This document shows, in pieces, positions 42,993-51,850 of a stretch of 64,000 bases of DNA. The notes beneath the pieces were generated by a model. That model had not been told where the DNA came from, ran no database searches, and was given only the letters and a program-made list of their open reading frames with translations. Both the position numbers and the translations under genes were made by a program. The DNA is from Semisulcospira habei (Eukaryota > Mollusca > Gastropoda > Semisulcospiridae): NCBI GenBank assembly GCA_036245525.1, contig BTPG01000004.1:44376588-44440587 (forward strand), in the 5' to 3' direction. The number at the start of each line of letters is the position of its first letter. The first letter of the stretch is position 1.

Positions 42993-43108
42993 TATTGTCG
43001 GTAGCGGTTTTAGTCGCGATGATTCCTACAGGAATCATATTGCGACAAACAAACAAAAAACAAACAAACAACAACAACAAAACCGCTACCGACATCCAAA
43101 GGGTTAAA
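42993..43108. mobile_element. Family B palindromic MITE
   Basis: TGTCGGTAGCGGTTTTAGTCGCG with a (CAAA)n expansion in the returning arm, ending AAAGGGTTAA. Confidence 0.75.
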
Positions 43109-43395
43109 CCTTTATCGCGTGGAACAGGTCCCCGCTGTAATTGAAGCCGGACAAAATGTTACAAAATGCCATAGCAATTTTGCTGAGTGTGATCGGACTA
43201 TTTAAAGCACATTTACCGGACAACCAAAGAAATAAGTCAAGGTGAAACACAAATTCCTTTTCACGCTTTATGTTGTGCACGGTGTTGTCACCTTTGTGTT
43301 GTTTATGCCGTGCGAATGGTTTCCCTGACTAGGTTAATTTATTTCAACAGTTACCCCATACGCGGCCGCGGGAACACAAAGAGCTGCGTACAAAT

Positions 43396-43462
43396 GCAAG
43401 AGACATAGATCATCATGAGCCCCCGCAGTTGCGGGGGCTCATGAGGATCCATGCTTTCTGTT
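43396..43462. mobile_element. Family C palindromic MITE
   Basis: CAAGAGACATAGATCATCATGA around CCCCCGCAGTTGCGGGGG, then TCATGAGGATCCATGC. Confidence 0.78.
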
Positions 43463-43655
43463 TTTTGTGTTTTTTTTGTATTTTATTATTCTATTTTAAC
43501 CGTGTTCCACGGAGGAATGGAGCTCTTTGATTTCAATCATGTTGCTTCGGCTGCACCGCGTCTTACTCTCCGGATTAACCCCTTCATTTTCAGCGGACGC
43601 AGATGGTGCTCCTGACACCTCTGTTAATTCAATTTCAGACAGCAGGTCGCTCAAG

Positions 43656-43869
43656 TTAACTCATTCTACCCCAACACCGAAATCCTTAAATTTTGCCGTT
43701 GTTCTCTGAAGACTGCATTGCAGTGCAGGACACAGATCGACCATGGTAGTTCAAGGGTGATGCCAGAATAGCTTGGCGCCCACAGGCGCCAAGCTATTCT
43801 GGCATCACCCTTGAACTATCATGGTCAATCCTTATCTTGCTGTGGTGTGTCTGGGGTAGAATGAGTTAA
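43656..43869. mobile_element. TTAA-flanked palindromic MITE, family A
   Basis: Intact copy, TTAACTCATTCTACCCC to GGGGTAGAATGAGTTAA. Confidence 0.9.
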
Positions 43870-44062
43870 ATTAACATTTGAGATCATATTTAAAAGTAAT
43901 ATCAGTACAGCCGTAACAATTCTGCAACAGGTGGTTCGTGACCGACGAAACGCTGCCGCACTGGTCTAGATAAATGGTTCATATTTTAGACTGACGTGGG
44001 AGATTTTAGGGCGGCACGTCGTCCTAACCCCTTCACTGCCGAGGAACGTGACGTTGATTCAA

Positions 44063-44098
44063 CTGCAAGAGACACAGATCCTCATGATCCCCCGCAGT
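44063..44098. mobile_element. Half copy of family C MITE
   Basis: CAAGAGACACAGATCCTCATGATC then CCCCGCAGT; the second arm is missing. Confidence 0.55.
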
Positions 44099-44226
44099 AA
44101 GTCAGTGGTGACTACGAAAATGCACTCGGCTTACATAGAAACGCCTTTGCTTGCAACTCAGTGACGTAGTCAGGTCCGGGCTGCACGTGGAAATCTGCCT
44201 GCGGCGAACTGGATTGTCTAAAGCAT

Positions 44227-44829
44227 GTTCTTAATTAAACGAACTTTAGTTCGCGAACTCTGACGATCTAGAGTTCACGATCTCGGGCGACCCAGGTTGG
44301 TTCTTAATTGGACGATGTAAAGATACGGCGAACCTAGTTCGAAGTAGTTCACGAACCTCGGCAAACCATAGTTCGCTGTCGGAAAACGTTCGCTCAACGT
44401 GTTGAGCAAACCAAGGCGAACCTTTTCTTTGATTGGTCAAAACTTTTACCCTCTTCTGCGTTGGAGATAAGAAGATAGTCACCGATACAAACAAATATGG
44501 CGGACGGCGATATTTCACTCGTGCGAAGAACAAGACCTATTTTTATTGATTTTTGGGAGGCGCAACGCTGCTTGTGGGATCGCTACTGCAGGGAGTACAA
44601 AAACAAACATCGTTCAAATCGCGAAGCGGCATAGCGGCAGCCATTTTGAACACCTTCGCAGACAGTAAGTACGCCGAATCAAGCACTTCGGTTAAGAAAG
44701 AGAACCATGGCAAACCTGGTTTGCTGAAGTTCGCCTAGGTTCGTCCAACCTCAATTAAGAAACAAACCAAAAGATCGCCGATCTTCTCCTATCTAAGTTT
44801 GCCTATCAAAAGTTCGTCCAATTAAGAAC
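44227..44829. mobile_element. 0.6 kb non-autonomous element with nested inverted ends
   Basis: Ends GTTCTTAATTAAACGAACTTT and AAAGTTCGTCCAATTAAGAAC form a 21 bp inverted repeat with two mismatches. A second inner pair (GGTTCTTAATTGGACGA near 44299; AATTAAGAAAC near 44752) repeats the theme. Many TTCG/CGAA words occur inside. No transposase frame. Confidence 0.75.
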
Positions 44830-45229
44830 AGCTCTTAGAATACTTCCAGAGGGCATTCGTTTTGTCTTTGTAAGTACATCAGTCGTGACCCCATTCCAAC
44901 GCCTGTTCAAGTCCAGTGTCGGAATGGAAAACGTATACACATATCAGTCACATGGCACCGCGGCCTGTTTAGTCACACGACACCGCCGCGGCCTACATCA
45001 TTTATCACGCACGTGCTAGCCATAATGCAAAGTTTACATCGCGCGCGAGTAACCTAAAACATATGCCGCAAAGGGGTCACTTGCATGAGAGACCGTGTGG
45101 TGTGCACTAGCAAGGCGCTCCGGCGCTATAGTGGCTGACGCAGGACGGGCCAAGCTCACTCATGCAACGGGCTGGTCCCAACTGAAAAACTGTCCATCAG
45201 TTCAGTCCTGCCGGCACAACCATACAGCA

Positions 45230-45345
45230 ATGACTTCTGGATCAACAACAGGGAATAATTCAGTCAAGGGTGGTGCCAGAATAACTTGGCGCCTGTATAC
45301 GCCAAGCTATTCTGTCACCACCCTTGAACTATATGGTCTATCTGA
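45230..45345. mobile_element. Family A MITE, decayed
   Basis: TTCAGTCAAGGGTGGTGCCAGAATAACTTGGCGCC and the returning arm GCCAAGCTATTCTGTCACC..ATGGTCTATC. Confidence 0.65.
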
Positions 45346-45418
45346 TTCCTGAATGTAATCAGCGTAGTTTTTAAACAATCCAGACCAAAAAGGTGACTGC
45401 CAAGCGTGTAAAATGCAA

Positions 45419-45772
45419 AGAAGTACCCAACGGAGAAAGAAACACGCTTAGAAAAGCCGGGTACAACACAATTTATTAATATTTCGGGTAAATACCCTTT
45501 GTCAAAATAGACAAACAAACAGAGAGATTAGCCGCTACTTATCTTCATTAGCAGAAGGAATGTGACAACTGTCTTCATTTGCAGAAGGAATGTGGCAACT
45601 CATTCGCAGAAGGAATGTGGTTGCTACATTCCTTCTGCGAATGAAGATAAGTAGCGGCTAATCTCTCTGTTTGTTTGTCTATTTTGACAACGGGTATTTA
45701 CCCGAAATATTAATAAATTGTGTTGTACCCGTCTTTTCTAAGCGTGTTTCTTTCTCCGTTGGGTACTTCTTT
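45419..45772. mobile_element. Foldback MITE, family F (long hairpin)
   Basis: AAGTACCCAACGGAGAAAGAAACACGCTTAG.. pairs with CTAAGCGTGTTTCTTTCTCCGTTGGGTACTT. The inner loop repeats CAGAAGGAATGTG.CAACT three times. Confidence 0.82.
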
Positions 45773-46187
45773 GTAGTTTTTAAAGGACAACTCCGAAGTT
45801 TGGGAATATCGATCTTTCTAGTGTTTCGGTGTCAAGTCTGTTAAGCGACATGCTTCAGGCAATACTGTTTGCAATATCTTCGTTATAAAATTAATGTTCT
45901 TATTGTGTCTTACAATAATGCTGGACAAAAGAGCTAAGGCTTGACATGTGAAGTCTAAATGTGGTAAAATGAACTATTTTTCTGCTTTTCTTCAGTTCTG
46001 TCATCTTTGCACGTCAGTAGGAGTGTTCCAACGATGGAGTCGCACCAGGGGCAGTAGAAAACCTCTCTTACGTGTGCCTGCTCACGTTGATTGTAAACAG
46101 AAGGTTTAAAACAAGTCTTACTAGAATTGAGGCAGGAAAGCATTGAAAATCGGTGATACAGTCCCAAACGCTTAAGTCAAAAAACGA

Positions 46188-46365
46188 TTAACTCTTTCAT
46201 CCCGGACACACCACACCAAGACATGGATCGAGCATGATAGTTCAAGGGGTTGTGCGGTACCACCTTTGAACTATCATGCTCGATCTGTCTCTAGAATTGT
46301 AATGCAGTCCTTCAGAGGGCACCCTTAAAATCGTGGGGATTTCTGTCCTCGCCGGTAGAATGTGT
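46188..46365. mobile_element. Family A MITE, shortened
   Basis: TTAACTCTTTCATCCCGG, then GATCGAGCATGATAGTTCAAGG directly meeting its complement. The GGCGCC centre is deleted. Confidence 0.75.
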
Positions 46366-46403
46366 TGGGCAGTCGAACAAAAGAATTTTCCCTGGCGAAA
46401 GCT

Positions 46404-46499
<96 letters not shown>

Positions 46500-46678
46500 G
46501 TGTTTTTTCCCCGTAGTTTTTCTTCCTCTTCTTCTTCTTCTTCTTCTTATTATTATTATTGTTAGTATTTGCATGCTCTGTTTATTTTCCTGTTATGTTG
46601 TTTGTTTACAGGACAGTTTGTAAGACAGGCATTGAGTTGCCTAATAGCTTTATCCTGAATAAATAAATATTCATCATC

Positions 46679-46759
<81 letters not shown>

Positions 46760-46828
46760 TTTGTAGCAAGGACAAGAATGAAAAAAGGTCTGGGCACCTA
46801 TTCTTTATCCTTGGAAAATAAAGTTTCA

Positions 46829-46912
<84 letters not shown>

Positions 46913-46913
46913 A
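46404..46913. repeat. Three long (CT)n tracts
   Basis: Tracts at 46404-46495, 46684-46757 and 46834-46908. The second and third are each preceded by AATAAA and TTCATCAT within about 30 bases. Confidence 0.92.
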
Positions 46914-47436
46914 CCCCGGTATGTGAGGGATTTATTTTAGGTGTCAATAAATTCTGATGCGCTTTTGTCAGAAAACCTTCAATCAGTTCTTTTTGTCTGT
47001 TTCAACATGACATTTTACATCTTATTCTGATCTTAGTGTTGTATTTCATGAAAATAATTTTGGTCCGTATATATATAAAAAAAAATAACGTTTAAGTTAA
47101 ACAAATCTGTGAAAATAAGTCGAACGATGGATAAGTTGAACGAAAAACAATTTCCCCTAAAGGTTCGACTTACGCGTCGTTGACTGTAGTCAAATTGTGA
47201 CAATTCAAGACCGCCCTTCATCAGATTGCTTTAATAAACTTTTATAGAATGACCTAGTATGCAGAACTGCTGACGAGACAGTTCAGCCATCTGTTCAGAA
47301 CTGAACATTAAAACTACATGCACAGCAGATGGCGTCAAACAGAAAATGTCAAAAATTGAAAATGTATACGTAACAGTAACCTGAAGCTTTGAATAAAAAC
47401 GAATGACACCGACAAATCGTACAAAGAAAATTCCAA
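46914..47436. other. No recognised gene
   Basis: AT-rich sequence with short frames; nothing assigned. Confidence 0.4.
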
Positions 47437-48395
47437 CAAAGAAAGAAGCACGATTAGAAAAGACAATTACAACGCAATTTATTCATCATCATCATCAGTC
47501 CCTTGCCCGAACTGGGCGCTGGGGGGACTGAAAGGCAGCAGCAACAGACAGTGCTCTCCACTGAGTTCTATTTTGGGCGGTGGCAAGCAAGTCTGGCATC
47601 TCGAGTTCGGTTCATTCTTTTATGTTTGCGACCTGACGACCTCGCCGACGACTTCCTTCGAGAGTGCCTTGGAGGATAGTCTTGGACAAGGTGTTGTGTC
47701 GGGTCACGTGGCCAAACCAAGCAAGCTTGCGCCGTTTCACGGTTGCCAGAAGGGGTTCATGTGGGCCCACCAGGGAAGTGACGATGCTCCGTACATATTC
47801 GTTGGTCTTGTGCTCGCGGTACGAGATGCGGAGCAACTTCCTCAGGCACTTGTTCTCAAAGGCCTGGATTTTCTTTTCTGAGTCTGCAAGCAGTGTCCAA
47901 GTCTCACAGCCGTAGAGTAGAATAGACACTACGAGGGACTTGTAAAGCCTGTACTTGATGGTGAAGCTGATGGAGTTACTTCGCCATATCCTGTCCAGCC
48001 TGGCCATTGCGGATGTTGCTGTACCTATCCTGATGCGGATCTCTGCTATGCAACTACCGTCTTTGGACAGGGTGGCTCCCAAGTACTTGAAGCTATTGAC
48101 CTCTTCTAGCTTCTGGCCGTTCATGTGAATGTTGCTGCTGCTGTCGCTTGTGGTGTTGATCATCACTTTGCTTTTATCCGTACTGATCTCCATGCCATAA
48201 GACCCTGCGCTACTTGAAAGTTTGTCTGTCAGGTTTTGGAGCTCAATATTGCTGCCTGCCATGAGGTCAATGTCGTCTGCGAATCGAAGATTGCACAGGG
48301 ATCTGCCACCAATAGAGATTGAAGTATGGTGGTCGTGGAGGGTTTCCTGCATTTATTCAATTTGGGAGTTAAATCCCGTTTTCTGAATAGATACA
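47437..48395. mobile_element. Family F foldback split by an RTE element
   Basis: The left part (AGAAGCACGATTAGAAAAGAC..CAATTTATTCA) and the right part from 48351 (ATTTATTCAATTTGGGAGTTAAATCCC) match a family F arm. The insert is flanked by a 9 bp duplication, ATTTATTCA (47477-47485; 48351-48359). Confidence 0.7.
47486..48350 (-). pseudogene. 5'-truncated RTE LINE, near copy of 1-1491
   Basis: The frame from 48350 downward starts inside the reverse transcriptase just before the F-ADD box and continues to the C-terminus, with an ATGATGATGATG tail against the target-site duplication. Compared with the copy at the left window edge I see only a handful of amino-acid changes. There is also a 12-base in-frame deletion near GRRRGRQ and a premature stop at 47612 (TGG to TGA). 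Inactive by truncation. Confidence 0.9.
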
Positions 48396-48473
48396 TGATG
48401 TATATACAGACACGTACGCAATGCTCTACTCATCCTTTCTCTAGTTTGAAATGTCAAAATGTAAACTGAAAAT

Positions 48474-48684
48474 TTAACTCATTCTGCCCGCGACACACCA
48501 CTGCAAGATATGGCTCGACCATGATAGTTCAAGGATGGTGGCAGAATAGCTTGGCGCCTATAGGCGCCAAGCTATTCTGCCACCACCCTTGAACTATCAT
48601 GGTCGATCTGTCTCCTGAATTGTGATGCAGTCCTCAAAGGATAACTCCAAACTGTGGGTATCTCGTACCTCGGGCACAATGAGG
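48474..48684. mobile_element. Family A MITE next to the Polinton-like element
   Basis: TTAACTCATTCTGCCC, an intact palindrome with GGCGCC centre, then a right flank ending CGGGCACAATGAG without a final TTAA. It stops about where the candidate Polinton terminus begins. Confidence 0.8.
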
Positions 48685-48810
48685 AAATAGTACCGGCGGT
48701 GTGGTAAGAGAGGGGGGTTGTGGGTGTTTTTCGACAATTTATATCTATCCCAAAATTCCAGGATTTTTCGACCGCATACTCCCACGCCTTAACGCCGCCC
48801 ATTTTTCTTG

Positions 48811-49189
48811 ACCCCACCCGGGTCTGCCCTGGGGGACTTGGGTGGGGTTCGGTATTTTTTAGTTCCCAGGGTCACCCTGGTCAGCCCCACAGGGTGGGTT
48901 TTTCTCTCTATTCTGGGGCATGTGTTTCTGTCTACCCTTTGTCCATTCACCTGTATTTGCCTTTTTCAAACTCTCCCTACTGTCTGCACTGCCTGTAGCT
49001 CTTGATATTGGATGTGTGTTGCTAAATGGTCTTAGCTTTATTTATGCCCCATGTTGTAGGTTTATTTAATGTATTTGACCGGCTGGCGACATTCATTCAA
49101 TTTTCTGTTTAGTTTTTTTTCACAAGCAGTGCAGGCACGTCCTGAGAAAGCCTTGTTGCTGTCGGGACGTTAAGCAATGTACAATCAAT
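48811..49189 (+). repeat. SINE copy (5) in the Polinton left terminal region
   Basis: Flanked by an 11 bp target-site duplication, CATTTTTCTTG (48800-48810 and 49190-49200). The duplication shows that 48689-48810 and 49201 onward were once continuous. Confidence 0.9.
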
Positions 49190-49276
49190 CATTTTTCTTG
49201 GTTTTTCCTTATTTTTTTCGGTAAAATAAAGGTTTCCAAATTCAATGACATTGAAATTAATATTTTTTATTATAAA

Positions 49277-49792
49277 ATGAATCAAGACGAATTACTTCTT
49301 CTAAACGATATTAATGCTGTAGAAAACAAAGACTTAGACTCGAAAAAACAGCGCCTTCTTTCTGTAGTTGTGTCAGGCAAATCAAAGACTTATCTCGGAA
49401 AACAATACATGACAGATGATATTGAATTTCTTACGGCTGACGAACTAATCAAGCTTCATTCAAAATATGAAAACCACATTGCTTCACTAATGACTCGTGA
49501 TTTAAGTCGATCTCTTGTATGCCTATACACAAAAGCAGTGAGTCACTTTCTACCTGTGGATAGTGACAGTCTTTCAAACGACCTTGAAAGCAATCCTATT
49601 GTTTCAAGTTCAATTGGCAAATTAGCATGTGTCATGTTTTACAAGTTTGGAAATTACCTTGCACCTGTCGTAACATTACTAGTTACTGGGAGCCATATTG
49701 ATTTCTCAAAAATAAATTTTACTGCAGAAGAAAATGGACGAAACCCAGACGACTCCACAACTGAACCCCAGTCCGGCAGGTTTCAATGGTGA
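49277..49792 (+). CDS. Polinton ORF1, conserved hypothetical, 171 aa
   Basis: First gene of a five-gene + strand block ending in the integrase. It is acidic and mostly helical by composition, with a hydrophobic stretch near residues 125-140 (APVVTLLVTG). There are no enzymatic motifs and no signal peptide. From memory it resembles hypothetical proteins that precede the same small membrane proteins and integrase in other invertebrate elements, but I cannot confirm this. The start follows TATTATAAA directly. Its stop overlaps the next start (ATGGTGA). Function unknown. Confidence 0.75.
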   Translation: MNQDELLLLNDINAVENKDLDSKKQRLLSVVVSGKSKTYLGKQYMTDDIEFLTADELIKLHSKYENHIASLMTRDLSRSLVCLYTKAVSHFLPVDSDSLSNDLESNPIVSSSIGKLACVMFYKFGNYLAPVVTLLVTGSHIDFSKINFTAEENGRNPDDSTTEPQSGRFQW

Positions 49793-50172
49793 CTAAGGCT
49801 AAAAGTCCAGGCAGGGTTGAGGCTGGTAAAAGATTAGCCGAATATAATAGGCAAAAAAAATTACAGCTTCAAGCACAAACAGAAAAGGCTCATGTAACTG
49901 ACCCGTCGTTAACACCATCAGGACCTGTGTCACTACCGTCAGGACCATCACACCCTCATCAAAGTGAGAGACAAACAACCCAGTCTAACCCTGACCCCGA
50001 ACCTCAGTCAACAAAATATATAATTGCCGGATTTGTTGTCGGATTTGGTTACGTAGGTTATCAATTATACAAAAAAATACAAACCACAGACTCGTACAGT
50101 GACCAAAAAATCAGACACTCCAAAAACAAAACCAGAAGTCGCCACATTACCAGTAACACCCAAAGCCGTTGA
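49786..50172 (+). CDS. Polinton ORF2, small single-pass membrane protein, 128 aa
   Basis: Basic N-terminus (VEAGKRLAEYNRQKK near residues 10-25), a Pro/Ser/Gln-rich middle, then one membrane segment (IIAGFVVGFGYVGYQLY, about residues 82-98) and a basic tail. Starts 7 bases inside ORF1, which suggests a shared transcript or re-initiation. It could be a virion membrane or cementing protein. That is inference from setting only. Confidence 0.72.
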   Translation: MVTKAKSPGRVEAGKRLAEYNRQKKLQLQAQTEKAHVTDPSLTPSGPVSLPSGPSHPHQSERQTTQSNPDPEPQSTKYIIAGFVVGFGYVGYQLYKKIQTTDSYSDQKIRHSKNKTRSRHITSNTQSR

Positions 50173-50226
50173 CCCATTTTATATGCAGTAAATAAAAATA
50201 TTATTTTAATTTTTCTTGCCTAAGAA

Positions 50227-50457
50227 ATGAATGACACAAAGAACATAATGAACCTTGTCTATCACTCTGCCGTTATCAGTGGATTAGCAGTAGCTTATTC
50301 TATGCTGGGGAAAAGTCTACTCAAAATGAAATCAGCAGACCTCAGTAGACTCGATTTTGAAGACAGCGCTAAGCTAATTGTAGTTGTCACAGCGTCGATT
50401 GCAACAAAAGATTTTCTTGTCAAGCAAGGAATTATTCCCGAAAATGTTTCTATGTAA
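50227..50457 (+). CDS. Polinton ORF3, 76-aa membrane protein
   Basis: Two weakly hydrophobic helices (VISGLAVAYSMLGKSLL and AKLIVVVTASIATKDFLV) on either side of a polar turn. Its stop lies in the AATAAAAAT leader of the next gene. Small size and position conserved in kind with neighbours. Function unknown. Confidence 0.7.
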   Translation: MNDTKNIMNLVYHSAVISGLAVAYSMLGKSLLKMKSADLSRLDFEDSAKLIVVVTASIATKDFLVKQGIIPENVSM

Positions 50458-50465
50458 ATAAAAAT

Positions 50466-50900
50466 ATGGCGACGATAGCTATTATGATTGGTGGGGCAGT
50501 TGTTAATGCTCTGGCATTCAGTGGCTCTAATTATCTTTTTTCAAAAATGGGTAGAGAAGAATCAGCAGAAGAAATGAAACGTCACAATGAGGCAACAGAG
50601 AAACTCGCTCAAGCCCAGCAGGATTATGAAAAGAATAGAATTGAAAAACTTGATTTCATCAATGAAAAACTCAGGCTTGAAGGTCACGCACAGCATACGT
50701 TTTCAAATACAGACGAAGCAATCAGGGAATACTATCTTGTCACAGGTGAAGACATGTCTATCCCTAAACCAAAACTAAGTGACTATTACAAACCGAGTAC
50801 AGAACAAAGAAACGGGGAGATAATCTTTGTTCTAGTGGGAATGACATTTGTATTTTTTACAGGAGTTTTCATTGCTAGAAAAAATGGCAGCCGAAAATAA
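50466..50900 (+). CDS. Polinton ORF4, two-membrane-segment protein with coiled coil, 144 aa
   Basis: An N-terminal hydrophobic, Gly/Ala-rich segment (IMIGGAVVNALAF, residues 5-17) is followed by a charged helical region (residues 32-75, likely coiled coil). A FSNTDEAIREYY stretch and a C-terminal membrane segment (IIFVLVGMTFVFFTGVFIA, residues 120-138) come next. The start is preceded by AAATAAAAAT. It overlaps the integrase start by 17 bases. Role unknown; a virion or membrane role is a guess. Confidence 0.75.
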   Translation: MATIAIMIGGAVVNALAFSGSNYLFSKMGREESAEEMKRHNEATEKLAQAQQDYEKNRIEKLDFINEKLRLEGHAQHTFSNTDEAIREYYLVTGEDMSIPKPKLSDYYKPSTEQRNGEIIFVLVGMTFVFFTGVFIARKNGSRK

Positions 50901-51850
50901 ACTATCAAAAATATATTACTCTCCATCAGGCTATTGGAAAGGAGCAACAGCTATTCAGAAATTACATGCCGCTGTGGGCGGAGATATAACACTCAATCAA
51001 GTCAAGCAATGGTTACAGAGACGGGCAATTTGGCAGATATATCTCCCTGCTCCAAGTAAAATATCTAGACCCCATTTTGAGAACACTACCCCAAATGACA
51101 CACATCAAATGGACCTCCTGTTCCTACCGCATGACACAATAAGAAAGAAACGATACAAGTATGCACTGACTGTTGTAGACATAGCTTCAAGGTACAAAGA
51201 CGCTGAACCCATATCTGACAAAACAGCCAGTACAGTTGCGAATGTTTTATCAAGTATCTATAAAAGAGGCCCCTTAAGATACCCCAGACTAGTGCAAGTT
51301 GATGATGGATCTGAATTTAAGGGTGCAGTTAATCAGTTATTTGCGAAGCATGGCGTACTGGTCAGACGCGGCATTCCAGGTGTGCACAGATCACAGGCAG
51401 TTGTAGAGAACTTTAACAAACAGTTATCAGAAAGACTTTTCAGTAACCAGTATTCTAAGGAACTCATGCATGACACCCGTAACACTGAGTGGGTACAAAG
51501 ATTACCACATGTGATAAAAGCAATGAACAATGAAGGTCACCCAAAGCCTGCTGATGCTATTAAATTGAAAACAATTACAGAGCCAAAAACAGGATCAACC
51601 CCAGCACCCGACACAAGTTTATTTACTAAACAGGTGAGATATTTATATCAACCAGGTAAAGCTGAAAATGACATAAAGCGCAGAGCGACAGACCCCATCT
51701 GGTCAACATCCGTTCATAATATAAAAAAAAATAATCCCTGGTCCTGATGCAACAATATATTACCTGTTCGACCCTGCACCCCAGAGGGCATTTGTCAGAG
51801 AAGAATTACAGATTATTCCCCCAGACACCGTTACTCATTTCAGTAACTAA
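50884..51850 (+). pseudogene. Polinton DDE integrase, one frameshift
   Basis: Retroviral-type (rve) integrase that joins element ends to host DNA. The preferred start is the ATG at 50884 (an upstream in-frame ATG lies at 50848). It gives an N-terminal KIYYSPSGYWKG region and a helical DNA-binding part. The catalytic core follows, with D77 (HQMD), D140 (VDDGSEF) and E175 (VVENFN), 34 residues between the last two by my count. The frame breaks in an A run at about 51723-51730. The next frame continues (DATIYYLFD.., RAFVREELQ) to a stop at 51850, as expected for the C-terminal domain. The 3' end overlaps the convergent polymerase gene by about 45 bases. Confidence 0.9.

Noticed and set aside
13278..43462. 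CRISPR array formed by the family C palindromes
   Set aside because: Copies are kilobases apart with no regular spacing, and the DNA is eukaryotic; they are dispersed MITEs.
46242..46623. Arginine/glutamate or serine/leucine repeat proteins
   Set aside because: These frames are translations of the (CT)n microsatellite.
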